From DATCVR01 sp036566745 (lineage in GTDB: Bacteria; Actinomycetota; Actinomycetes; Jiangellales; Jiangellaceae): a DNA stretch of 29,994 nt. Under the pieces are notes generated by a model. The model did no database searches and had not been told where the DNA came from. It worked only from the letters and a program-made list of their open reading frames with translations. Made by a program: the position numbers and the translations under genes. Below, piece after piece: positions 15,879-23,555 of the stretch. The stretch covers positions 1-29,994 of the forward strand of contig DATCVR010000087.1 of NCBI GenBank assembly GCA_036566745.1. Direction: 5' to 3'. The stretch's first letter is position 1, and each line of letters starts with the position of its first letter.

Positions 15879-17084
15879 CTAGGCCGAGCCGAGCGCCGCC
15901 GTGGGCGACAACCGCGCGGCCCGGGCCGCCGGGTACGCACCAGCCAAGGCGCCCACGACGACCGTGGCGCCGGCCGCGCCGCCGAGCACCCAGAGCGGCA
16001 GCGCCAGCGGCCAGTCGCGATACGCCGCGAACGCCGCTGTGGCGATGCCGCCGAGGACCGCCCCGCCGATCCCGCCCAGCCCGGCCAGTAGCACCGACTC
16101 GCCCAGGAACTGCGTCCGCACGTGCCCGCGGGTGGCACCCAGAGCTCGCCGCAAGCCGATCTCGGAGCGCCGTTCAAGCACGGCGATGACCATCGTGTTG
16201 GCCACACCGATCCCCCCGACCAGGAGGGCGACGCCGCCGAGGGAGAGGAGCAGCGTCGTCAGCGTCTCGTCGGTGGCGGCCTGCGCGGCCAGGGCGTCGG
16301 ACGGCCGGCTGACCGTGACCTCCTCGGGGTTCGCCGGGTTGACGGTGGCGGGCAGCACCGCTCTGACGTCCTCCACCGCCGAGTCCGGTGAGCGCTCGTA
16401 GATCGTCGTGGGTGAGCCGTCGAAGCCGAGTACATCGACGGCCACCGGCCACCCGATCATCACCGCGGAGTCCAGCTCCGGTGCGAGCGGCACCGGATCG
16501 AGGACCCCGATGACGGTGAACCACTGCCCGCCGAGCCACACCGACACCGTGCCGTCGGTGGCGTCGACGCCCATGCGCGCGGCGGAGGTGGCCCCGAGCA
16601 CGACGGTCGGGTACGCGGCCTGCGCATCGTCGAGCCAGCGTCCGGAACCGACCGTCGCGCCCACCGTGTCGAGCAGGTCGGTCCGGGCCGCCAGCACGCT
16701 GAGCCCGTTGGTCTGGGTCTCCTCGATCTCGTCGTTGCGGTACACCGAGGCGTCCACGGCCCCGGTGGCCGAGACCGAGGTCACCGGGCCGATGCGGGCC
16801 ACCATGTCCACGCTCTCGGCAGGAAGCGTCGCCTGTGCGCCGCCGAGCGACTGCCCGGGCGCGACGGTGAGCAGGTTGGTCCCGAGCGCCTGCAACTGCT
16901 GGTTGACCTGTTCGCGGCTGCTGGCGGAGATGCCCACGACCGCGACCATCGCGGCGATGCCCACGGCGATCCCGAGGGCGGACAGCGCCGCCCGCAGCGG
17001 ACGGGCCCGCAGGCCGGTGGCGGCCACCCGGACGGCGTCGCCTGGACGGAGCCGGGAGGGCTCGGGCGGCGGAGTGGTCGTCAT
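15879..17084 (-). CDS. MacB/FtsX-type ABC transporter permease
   Basis: Membrane protein of 401 residues. It has one N-terminal helix (AALSALGIAVGIAAMVAVVGI, about 32-52), a large extracytoplasmic MacB periplasmic core domain (about 55-275), and three C-terminal helices. The conserved cytoplasmic loop RRSEIGLRRALGATRGHVRTQFL lies between two of these. Such permeases transmit ATP hydrolysis to an external adaptor rather than forming a channel. The ATG overlaps the ATPase stop codon (ATGA), so the two are translationally coupled. With the ATPase, adaptor and lipoprotein it forms one export or envelope-signalling operon. Confidence 0.93.
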   Translation of the reverse strand: MTTTPPPEPSRLRPGDAVRVAATGLRARPLRAALSALGIAVGIAAMVAVVGISASSREQVNQQLQALGTNLLTVAPGQSLGGAQATLPAESVDMVARIGPVTSVSATGAVDASVYRNDEIEETQTNGLSVLAARTDLLDTVGATVGSGRWLDDAQAAYPTVVLGATSAARMGVDATDGTVSVWLGGQWFTVIGVLDPVPLAPELDSAVMIGWPVAVDVLGFDGSPTTIYERSPDSAVEDVRAVLPATVNPANPEEVTVSRPSDALAAQAATDETLTTLLLSLGGVALLVGGIGVANTMVIAVLERRSEIGLRRALGATRGHVRTQFLGESVLLAGLGGIGGAVLGGIATAAFAAYRDWPLALPLWVLGGAAGATVVVGALAGAYPAARAARLSPTAALGSA

Positions 17085-17767
17085 GCGGGCACCCGGTCGT
17101 CCTGCTCGATCCGGCCGTCGCGGAGGTACACCTGGCGGGGCAGCGAGTCGGCCACCCCGTGGTCGTGGGTGATGACCACGACCGTCGTGCCGGCCTCGTG
17201 CAGCGCGTGCAAGAGCTCGATCACGCCCGCGCCGGACGCGGAGTCCAGCGCTCCGGTCGGCTCGTCGGCGAGCAGGACCGCCGGCCGGCCCACCAGGGCA
17301 CGGGCGACCGCGACCCGCTGCCGCTGCCCGCCGGACAGCTCGTGCGGGCGGTGGTGCGCCCGGTCGGCCAATCCCACCTGCTCGAGCGTGTCCTGGGCGG
17401 ACCTGCGGCGTTCGGCCGGCGACCGCCCGGTGTAGAGGAGCCCGTCTGCGACGTTGTCCAGTGCGCTGACCCCGGGGGAGAGGAAGAACTGCTGGAAGAC
17501 GAACCCGATGCGGCGGGCGCGCAGGGCCGACAGCTGCCGGTCACTCAGTCCGGCGAGGTCGTGGCCGTCGACGCGGACGACGCCGGAGTCCGCTCGGTCG
17601 AGCGTGCCGAGGACGTTGAGCAGCGTCGACTTGCCCGATCCCGACGGACCGACGATGCCGAGCAGCTCGCCCTGTTCGACGCGCAGGGTGACCCCCCGCA
17701 GCGCGCGAACCGGCGGCTGACCGGGATAGGTGCGGGTGACGTCCTCCAACTCGACGACGGGTGTCAT
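17081..17767 (-). CDS. MacB/LolD-type ABC transporter ATP-binding protein
   Basis: ATPase of 228 residues with a complete motif set: Walker A GPSGSGKST (40-48), Q-loop FVFQQF (89-94), signature LSGGQ (144-148), Walker B VLLADEP (164-170) and H-loop ITHDH. The length and the DEPTGALDSASG sequence place it in the MacB/LolD group that works with FtsX-like permeases. Its ATG overlaps the stop of the adaptor gene by 4 bases, and its stop overlaps the permease start. Confidence 0.95.
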   Translation of the reverse strand: MTPVVELEDVTRTYPGQPPVRALRGVTLRVEQGELLGIVGPSGSGKSTLLNVLGTLDRADSGVVRVDGHDLAGLSDRQLSALRARRIGFVFQQFFLSPGVSALDNVADGLLYTGRSPAERRRSAQDTLEQVGLADRAHHRPHELSGGQRQRVAVARALVGRPAVLLADEPTGALDSASGAGVIELLHALHEAGTTVVVITHDHGVADSLPRQVYLRDGRIEQDDRVPA

Positions 17768-18852
17768 CGGCCCGCCACCCCCACCACCGTGCCCGGGGCG
17801 ATCCCGGTCCCGCTGACCTCGACCTTCCCGTCGGCGAACAGGCCGGTGTCGACGCCGACGATCGATGTGCCGCCGTCGTCGGCGACCACCTCGAGTCCGT
17901 AGCCCCCCTCGGCCAAGGCCAGCAGCGCGTTGACCGGGACGACGAGGACGTCGGTGCGCTCGTCGACCGGGACGACGACATCGACCGGGGAACCGAGCAG
18001 GTCCGCGTCGGCCGGCTCGGCGAGTGTGACCTCGACCGTCACGACGGCGTCGTCGGCACCCGCGGCCGTCGTGTCGCCCGCCGTCCCGCTGGCGTCCTCG
18101 GCCGTGGTCTGCACGACCGAAGCCGCCGTGACCACTCCGGTCGTCTCGGTGCCGCCCGGGAGCTGGACCGTCACCGCCGTGTCGATCGCCAGGAGGTCGC
18201 GGTCGGCGACGTCGGCCTCCAGGCTGACCACCTGCTCGGTGCCGGTGATGTCGAGAACAGGGGAGCCCGGCGCGACGGTGTCGCCCACGCCGGCGTGCAG
18301 CGCCTCGACCTGGCCGCCGGCCGGCAGGAACACCACCGAGGACTGTCCGACGACGCCGGTCTCCGCGGCGCCGGTGTCCGCTTGCCACCCCCGGACCGCG
18401 GCCTCGGTGTACCAGGTGTACTCGTCGTCGGCGGTGAACCCGGTGTATCCGAGCGCCGCCAGATTGGCCTCGAGCTGCTCGACATCGACGCCGGTGTCGC
18501 CCGGTGCGAGGTCGCGGTACATCGGGATCGCTCCGAACAACAGGGTGACCGGCTGCTCGTCCACCCGGTACAGCGTCGTGCCGCGGTCGACGGCGGCGTC
18601 CTGCGCGGCCAGCCGGGTGATGGTGCCGCCGCCCAGGGCAGCGATGGTGGTCGCCGTCCCGTGCCCGAGCGTGCCTCCCCAGGTCTCGGTGGCGGCGAGC
18701 GAGGTGAGGGTTACCTCGGCCGTCGCCACCGGGCCGCTCGTCGTCGGTGCGGCCTCGGCGGCGGGTTCGTGAGCGACGTACCACCACCCGCCGCCCGCGA
18801 CTCCCACCACGGCCACGCCCAGGGTCAGCCACAGCACCGTGCGGGTGGTCAC
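17764..18852 (-). CDS. Membrane-anchored efflux adaptor with peptidoglycan-binding domain
   Basis: Protein of 362 residues beginning at GTG. A single N-terminal membrane helix (VLWLTLGVAVVGVAGGGWWYV, about 6-26) anchors it outside the cell. A lipoyl/barrel-sandwich half follows (ATETWGGTLGHGTATTIAAL). Next comes a PG_binding_1 domain (LAPGDTGVDVEQLEANLAALGY, about 115-160), inserted where Gram-negative adaptors have a hairpin, and then the second half (AGVGDTVAPGSPVLDITG) and a beta-barrel. This architecture is typical of Gram-positive MacA-like adaptors. It would link the ABC permease to the cell wall. The start overlaps the lipoprotein stop (GTGA). Confidence 0.9.
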   Translation of the reverse strand: MTTRTVLWLTLGVAVVGVAGGGWWYVAHEPAAEAAPTTSGPVATAEVTLTSLAATETWGGTLGHGTATTIAALGGGTITRLAAQDAAVDRGTTLYRVDEQPVTLLFGAIPMYRDLAPGDTGVDVEQLEANLAALGYTGFTADDEYTWYTEAAVRGWQADTGAAETGVVGQSSVVFLPAGGQVEALHAGVGDTVAPGSPVLDITGTEQVVSLEADVADRDLLAIDTAVTVQLPGGTETTGVVTAASVVQTTAEDASGTAGDTTAAGADDAVVTVEVTLAEPADADLLGSPVDVVVPVDERTDVLVVPVNALLALAEGGYGLEVVADDGGTSIVGVDTGLFADGKVEVSGTGIAPGTVVGVAGR

Positions 18853-19406
18853 CGCGCACCACCGATCGTCAGGCCGAGCTCGTCGCGGCAGACCTCCATG
18901 GCGGGCCGGAGGTCGTCGCGGGTGACGCCCTCGGGCAGGCCCTCGCCGCTGAACAGGTCGTCCGGAACGTCGAGTCCTTGCTCCCGCAGGCAGTCGGCGA
19001 GCGCGAGCTGGGTCTCCTCGTCGAGCTGCGGGCGGTCGCCGGAGGCGAACTCCGGGAGGAGGTCCTGACACGCCTCCATCGCCTGCTCGAACGTGGCGTC
19101 GTCGACCGTGCCGAGCACGTCCCGCATCGCGTTCATCATTCCTTCCTGGCCGGCCTCGGGGTCGGGCATGTCGACGCCGTTGTCGCGCATGCACGCCGCG
19201 AAGGCCAGCACCTGGGCCTGCTCGTCGGCGGGGGACGCCTCGTCCGACGGTTCGCCGGCGGTGGCCGTGGCGGCTCCGCCGGCTGTGGCGACCTGGCCGC
19301 CGCCGTCCTCGCCGCCGCAGGCGCTGAGAGCGAGCGCCGCGACCACGGCCAGGACCGTGGTGGTCCGCCGCCCGGCCGAGCGTCGCCGTGCTGTCATCGC
19401 GGTCAT
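18849..19406 (-). CDS. Secreted lipoprotein with duplicated two-cysteine repeat
   Basis: Protein of 185 residues. The signal peptide ends in the lipobox LSAC, with Cys30 lipidated, followed by a low-complexity Gly/Ala/Thr/Glu linker. The mature part consists of two similar units: FAACMRDNGVDMPDP then AMEACQDLLPEF (Cys72, Cys113), and LADCLREQGLDVPDD then AMEVCRDELGLT (Cys139, Cys173). Each pair could form a disulfide. I know such proteins only as companions of MacAB-like operons in actinobacteria; they may sense or bind the exported compound. A good Shine-Dalgarno (AAGGAG) precedes the ATG. It is the first gene of the lipoprotein-adaptor-ATPase-permease operon. Confidence 0.85.
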   Translation of the reverse strand: MTAMTARRRSAGRRTTTVLAVVAALALSACGGEDGGGQVATAGGAATATAGEPSDEASPADEQAQVLAFAACMRDNGVDMPDPEAGQEGMMNAMRDVLGTVDDATFEQAMEACQDLLPEFASGDRPQLDEETQLALADCLREQGLDVPDDLFSGEGLPEGVTRDDLRPAMEVCRDELGLTIGGAR

Positions 19407-19428
19407 CGAGCACTCCTTGTGGTCTGGT

Positions 19429-19453
19429 CCCCCGGCACGCCGCGTGCCGGGGG
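19429..19453. repeat. Perfect 12-base inverted repeat in the divergent regulatory region
   Basis: CCCCCGGCACGC (19429-19440) and GCGTGCCGGGGG (19442-19453), separated by one base. It lies 22 bases before the lipoprotein start, within its probable 5' leader, and could be an operator, an attenuating hairpin, or a terminator blocking readthrough. Confidence 0.75.
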
Positions 19454-19515
19454 CGTCACCAGGTCTACGCAGCCGCGGGTAAAGCTGACGTCAGGTTCGG
19501 CGCGTCTCGCCCGCT

Positions 19516-19531
19516 TCTTATGCCGCTCTTA
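19516..19531 (-). promoter_or_regulatory. OmpR-type direct repeat (probable response-regulator site)
   Basis: On the minus strand TAAGA occurs twice with an exact 11-base period (19531-19527 and 19520-19516), each followed by a GCGG-containing spacer. Tandem sites spaced one helical turn are characteristic of OmpR/PhoB-family regulators, and the gene for such a regulator starts 53 bases away. A perfect palindrome CTGACGTCAG lies at 19485-19494 as a further candidate element. Confidence 0.55.
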
Positions 19532-19583
19532 GGTCCGGCCGGTCACCATGTGGGTGAGGCGTACGAAGCGTGGGAGGTGGGCA

Positions 19584-20249
19584 GTGCGGGTACTCGTGGT
19601 CGAGGACGAGCGGTTGCTGGCCGACGCCGTGGCTCACGGCCTGCGGCGCGAGGGGATGGCGGTCGACGTCGCCTACGACGGAACGGGTGCCCTTGACCGG
19701 CTCTGCGTCAACGCCTACGACGTCGCCGTCCTCGACCGCGACCTGCCGGGGGTGCACGGCGACGACGTGTGCGCCCGGGTGGTGGCCGAGTCGCCGTCCG
19801 TGCGGGTGCTGATGCTCACCGCTGCCGTCGAGGTGGGGGAGCGGGTGGCCGGGCTCGGCCTCGGTGCCGACGACTACCTCGGCAAGCCGTTCGCGTTCGC
19901 CGAACTCGTCGCCCGGGTGCGAGCGCTGGGTCGGCGCAGCCGCGACTCCGTGCCGCCGGTGCTCGAACGCGATGGAGTGCGCCTCGATCCGGCTCGGCAC
20001 GACGTCACGCGAGACGGGCGGGCGGTGCGACTCTCCCGCAAGGAGTTCGGGGTCCTCGAGGAGCTGCTGCGGGCCGACGGCGCCGTGGTCAGCGCCGAAC
20101 ACCTGCTGGAGAAGGTCTGGGACGAGAACGCCGACCCGTTCACGAACGTCGTCCGCGTGACGATGATGACGCTGCGCCGCAAGCTCGGGGAACCGGCTCT
20201 GGTCCAGACCGTCATCGGCGCGGGCTACCGGATCGGGGTGGGTGGGTGA
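19584..20249 (+). CDS. OmpR/PhoB-family response regulator
   Basis: Protein of 221 residues. The receiver domain (1-115) has the acidic pair Glu7-Asp8, phospho-acceptor Asp51 (VAVLDRDLPG), the Thr of MLTAA and the Lys of GKPF. The C-terminal winged helix (about 128-219) has SRKEFGVLEELL, the recognition region NVVRVTMMTLRRKLG and the terminal hairpin IGAGYRI. The GTG start at 19584 has GGGAGG in front of it. The stop overlaps the kinase start. It most likely controls the divergent lipoprotein/ABC operon and itself via the 19516-19531 repeat. Confidence 0.95.
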   Translation: MRVLVVEDERLLADAVAHGLRREGMAVDVAYDGTGALDRLCVNAYDVAVLDRDLPGVHGDDVCARVVAESPSVRVLMLTAAVEVGERVAGLGLGADDYLGKPFAFAELVARVRALGRRSRDSVPPVLERDGVRLDPARHDVTRDGRAVRLSRKEFGVLEELLRADGAVVSAEHLLEKVWDENADPFTNVVRVTMMTLRRKLGEPALVQTVIGAGYRIGVGG

Positions 20250-21394
20250 GGCCGTCGAGGTGGCCGGTCCGGGTCCGGCTGACGGTCCTGTACGCGGTGT
20301 CGTTCCTGGTGGCCGGTGCGGTGCTCGTGACGGTGACCTACGTGCTGGTCTCGCAGTCGCTGTTCCAGCCCGAGGCGACCGCCAGGTTCGAGAACCTCGT
20401 CACCCGCCCGGGGGTGGACCTGCCTGACGTGTCGGCGGTCCGGGACGCGATCGAGGCCTACCGCGCCGACACCCTGAAGTCGTTGCTGACCTGGTCACTC
20501 GTGGCATTGGCGGCAGGGCTGGTGCTGGCGGCGGTGCTGGGCTGGGCGATGGCCGGGCGGGCGCTGCGTCCGCTTCAGCAGGTCACCGACACCGCCCGCC
20601 GGGTGGCCGACCGCAGCCTGCACGAGCGCATCGGCCTGACCGGGCCGGACGACGAGGTCAAGGAGCTGGCCGACACGATCGACGCGATGCTGGAACGGCT
20701 CGACCGATCATTCGACGCCCAGCGCCGATTCGTCGCCAATGCCTCGCACGAGCTCCGGACGCCCCTGGCCGTCAACCGCACGCTGCTCGAGGTGGCGCTC
20801 GGCGAGCCGGAGGTGTCCGACGACCTGCGCCGCATCGGACCTACCGTGCTCGCGACGAACGAACGCAGCGAACGGCTGGTCGAAGGACTGCTGACCCTGG
20901 CCCGCTCGGAGCAGACACTCACCGATCGCTCGCCGGTCGACCTGGCCGAGGTCGTCTACGCGGTCGTCGAGCACGAGACCCCGGCGGCGCGCGCGGCCGG
21001 TATCGAGGTCACGACCTGCCTGGCGCCGGCACCCACCTTGGGTGACGGCCTGCTGCTGGAGCGGCTGGTGGTGAACCTCGTCCAGAACGTCGGGCGGCAC
21101 GCGACACCTGGGACGACCGCGCTGATCCGGACCGGACACGACGGTGATTCGGTGTTCGTCGAGGTCGAGAACGCGGGGGATCGGCTGCACGCGCACGAGA
21201 TCGACGGGCTGTTCGAGCCGTTCCGGCGCGGGGCCGGGCGCACGGCGGAGCCGAACGGCAGCCGTGGTGTCGGTCTCGGCCTGTCGATCGTTCGCTCGGT
21301 CGCGCAGGCACACCGCGGGCGAGCGACCGGGCGCCCGCGCGGGGGCGGCGGCGGGGGCCTGGTCGTGCGGGTCGACCTTCCAGCGCACCGGTGA
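20246..21394 (+). CDS. Sensor histidine kinase
   Basis: Membrane kinase of 382 residues. TM1 (about 13-35) and TM2 (about 78-102) flank a short extracellular loop of roughly 40 residues. A HAMP domain (GWAMAGRALRPLQQVTDTARRVADRSL) follows. The HisKA box is ANASHELRTPL with phospho-acceptor His168. The ATPase domain has the N box (LVVNLVQNVGRHA), where the usual final Asn-Ala is His-Ala, and the G2-like GVGLGLSIVRSV. The tiny sensor loop suggests sensing within the membrane or through the ABC system, as in BceS/MacAB-linked kinases. GTGA overlap with the regulator shows coupling. Confidence 0.94.
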   Translation: MRPSRWPVRVRLTVLYAVSFLVAGAVLVTVTYVLVSQSLFQPEATARFENLVTRPGVDLPDVSAVRDAIEAYRADTLKSLLTWSLVALAAGLVLAAVLGWAMAGRALRPLQQVTDTARRVADRSLHERIGLTGPDDEVKELADTIDAMLERLDRSFDAQRRFVANASHELRTPLAVNRTLLEVALGEPEVSDDLRRIGPTVLATNERSERLVEGLLTLARSEQTLTDRSPVDLAEVVYAVVEHETPAARAAGIEVTTCLAPAPTLGDGLLLERLVVNLVQNVGRHATPGTTALIRTGHDGDSVFVEVENAGDRLHAHEIDGLFEPFRRGAGRTAEPNGSRGVGLGLSIVRSVAQAHRGRATGRPRGGGGGGLVVRVDLPAHR

Positions 21395-21432
21395 CGATCG
21401 TCGAGTGAGGCGCCGGTCGGCCTGCCTCCCTC

Positions 21433-21438
21433 TAGGGT
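21433..21438 (+). promoter_or_regulatory. Candidate -10 box (TAGGGT) for the alpha/beta hydrolase gene
   Basis: TAGGGT ends 7 bases before the ATG at 21446, the same spacing as at lpd and at the epimerase gene. A GAGGG in the gap could instead act as Shine-Dalgarno for a longer transcript, so the leaderless reading is uncertain. Confidence 0.35.
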
Positions 21439-21445
21439 CGAGGGC

Positions 21446-22375
21446 ATGACCGTGCGGTTGGCCTACTCCGAGTTCGGCGCCTCGCAGAGTGGGACGCCCG
21501 TCGTGCTCGTCCACGCGTTCCCGCTGTCCCGCGTGATGTTCGACGAGGTCGCGACGTCGCTGGCGGACCGGCGGCGGGTGATCGTCCCCGACCTGCGCGG
21601 CTTCGGCGACTCGCCCGGGCTCGGCTCGGACGAGCCGTCCGTCGGGGCGATGGCCGACGACGTGGTGGCACTGCTCGACCACCTCGGCATCCGGCGATGC
21701 GTGCTGGGCGGGCTGTCGCTGGGCGGGTACGTGGCGATGGCGATGATGCGGGCCTACCGCGAGCGGATCGAGGCGGTGGTGCTCATGGACACCAAGGCCT
21801 CCGCCGACACCGACGAGGGCCGGGCCAACCGCGAGCGCATCGCCCAGGCGGTGCTCGATCACGGCACGCGGGCGCTGCGTCCGATGCTGGAGACCCTGCT
21901 GGGCGCCACCACGAGAGCCCGGCGACCGGAGGTGGTGGCCCGGGTGACCGGCTGGCTCGACGAGGTGGACCCGGCGGCCGTGGCGTGGGCGCAGCGGGCG
22001 ATGGCGCGCCGGCCGGACTCGTTCGGCACCCTCGCCGAGGCCGGAGCCGCCGATGGCGAGAGGCCGGGGGTGCGCGGGTTCGTCGTCGTGGGTGAGGAGG
22101 ACATGGTGACCACCCACGACGACGCCCTCGCGATGGCGGCGGCATTCACACCGCACGCCCCGGTGCATGTCATCGCGGACACCGGCCACCTGTCCGCGGT
22201 GGAGAATGCGGACGCGGTGGCCGGTGCGTTACGCGATGTGGTGCGTCACTTGCCCTGGGAGTCCTCGACGAGCTCGCCGTCGACGACGTCGTCGTCACCC
22301 TTGCCGGCAGGCGCGGGTGCGTCGATCCCCGGCACACCCACGCCGCCGAGGAGGCTGCGCAGCTGGCTGAGGTGA
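21446..22375 (+). CDS. Alpha/beta hydrolase with C-terminal overrun
   Basis: Protein of 309 residues. The catalytic triad is likely Ser91 (nucleophile elbow GGLSLGG), Asp219 (VGEEDMVT) and His248 (DTGHLS); the oxyanion region is HAFPLSR (23-29). The fold resembles small-molecule esterases, lactonases or haloperoxidase-like hydrolases, and the substrate is not readable. A typical family member would end near residue 268 (LRDVVRHL). This frame has no stop there and runs about 40 further residues of Ser/Thr/Pro-rich sequence, antisense to the end of the filament-protein gene (22246-22375). The tail may be translated but is probably not a folded domain. Confidence 0.88.
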   Translation: MTVRLAYSEFGASQSGTPVVLVHAFPLSRVMFDEVATSLADRRRVIVPDLRGFGDSPGLGSDEPSVGAMADDVVALLDHLGIRRCVLGGLSLGGYVAMAMMRAYRERIEAVVLMDTKASADTDEGRANRERIAQAVLDHGTRALRPMLETLLGATTRARRPEVVARVTGWLDEVDPAAVAWAQRAMARRPDSFGTLAEAGAADGERPGVRGFVVVGEEDMVTTHDDALAMAAAFTPHAPVHVIADTGHLSAVENADAVAGALRDVVRHLPWESSTSSPSTTSSSPLPAGAGASIPGTPTPPRRLRSWLR

Positions 22376-23517
22376 GCGGTGATGCTGTCGCGCTGACGGG
22401 TCAGCTCGGCAACCTCGCGACGAGCGGCCGTCTGGGTGCGGTTGGCCTCGGACTTGGCCTCGGACACCAGGGTGTCGGCGTGGGCCTTGGCCTCGCCGAC
22501 CAGCGACTCGGCACTGCGCTTGGCGTTGGACACGAGAGCCTTGGCCTGCTCGTCGGCCTCGCGCCGAACCTTCTCGGCTCGACTGTGTGCGGACTTCGCA
22601 CGGGCGTCGGCGTTGTTGGCTCGTGCCTCGGCGTCGGCGACCAGCTTCTGCGTCTCGGCGACCGCAGCCTCGTGCCGCTGGGCGACGTCGCGCTCGACCT
22701 CTTCGCGCCGCGCCACCAGGGCGAGCTCGAGCTCGGTCGTCTCCTTGTCAGCGCGGGCCCGGGCGTCCTCGAGGACGGCCTGGGCGTCGGAGCGCATGGC
22801 CTCGGCCTCGCGCTTGACGGCCGCACGCAGCTCCTCGACCTCACGCTTGGCCGTGGCCCGCAGCTGGGCGACGTCGCGCTCGGCCACGGTGCGGATCCGG
22901 TTGAGCTCGCGCTCGGCGTTGGCGCGCCGCTCGCTCGTCTCGTGCTCGATGCCCGAGCGGATCTTGGCGGCCTCGCGCTCCGCGGTGTCGACCAGGTTGC
23001 TCGCCTCGCGCGATGCTGCGGAGCGAACCTCCTCGGCCTCCATGCGGGCCTCGTCGAGCAGCTCGTCGGCCGAACGCTTGGCGTTGGAGCGCAGCTCCTC
23101 GGCGTCGTTCTCGGCCGCGGCGCGCAGCTCGCTGGCGTCGACCTGGGCCTCGGCCCGGGTCTCGCTGGCTTCGGTGTCGGCCTGGGCGATCAGCTCGCTG
23201 GCCTGCTCCTCGGCCAGCCGCAGCAGCTGCTCGATGCGAGCGCCGAGACCCGAGTACGAAGGCCGCTCGACCTCACGCAGCTCGGTGCTGGCCTCGGCGA
23301 GCTCCTGACGCAGCCGGACGATCTGCTTGTCGAGGTCGGTGGTGCGGCTGCGGACCTGGGTCAGCGTCGCTTCGAGCTGGCGGACGTGCTGCTCGACCTG
23401 GACTCGGTCGTAGCCGCGCATCGCGATGGTGAATCCACCGGTCGGCGATCCGTCGAATATCGACAGGCCGGGCGAATCGCCCGTCTCTCGAACGGTTACT
23501 TCTCGTACCTCGCTCAT
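22246..23517 (-). CDS. FilP-like DivIVA-type coiled-coil filament protein
   Basis: Protein of 423 residues, almost entirely charged coiled coil. A short DivIVA-like head (FTIAMRGYDRVQVEQHVRQLEA, 29-50) is followed by the block PSYSGLGARIEQLLRLAEEQ (86-105) and long alanine/glutamate/arginine heptads. Near the end it has LTRQRDSITAHLSQLRSLL. These three landmarks match Streptomyces FilP, an intermediate-filament-like protein interacting with DivIVA at growing poles. The acidic C-terminal tail is disordered. The ATG at 23517 has GAGGGAG in front. It lies 38 bases downstream of ccr on the same strand. The Streptomyces filP/scy region likewise borders the epimerase, thiolase and meaB-like genes. 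Confidence 0.88.
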   Translation of the reverse strand: MSEVREVTVRETGDSPGLSIFDGSPTGGFTIAMRGYDRVQVEQHVRQLEATLTQVRSRTTDLDKQIVRLRQELAEASTELREVERPSYSGLGARIEQLLRLAEEQASELIAQADTEASETRAEAQVDASELRAAAENDAEELRSNAKRSADELLDEARMEAEEVRSAASREASNLVDTAEREAAKIRSGIEHETSERRANAERELNRIRTVAERDVAQLRATAKREVEELRAAVKREAEAMRSDAQAVLEDARARADKETTELELALVARREEVERDVAQRHEAAVAETQKLVADAEARANNADARAKSAHSRAEKVRREADEQAKALVSNAKRSAESLVGEAKAHADTLVSEAKSEANRTQTAARREVAELTRQRDSITAHLSQLRSLLGGVGVPGIDAPAPAGKGDDDVVDGELVEDSQGK

Positions 23518-23555
23518 GATCTCCCTCGTCGGGGGTGCGACCCCCCGTGGGGCCG

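Noticed and set aside
17761..19068. 435-codon plus-strand open frame opposite the adaptor and lipoprotein genes
   Set aside because: Antisense shadow; the minus-strand genes overlap each other by 4 bases as an operon and carry signal sequences and domains.
22400..23300. Repetitive DNA considered as a possible repeat array or CRISPR
   Set aside because: The similarity is short, imperfect and follows codon usage of Ala/Glu/Arg heptads; there are no uniform repeats and spacers.
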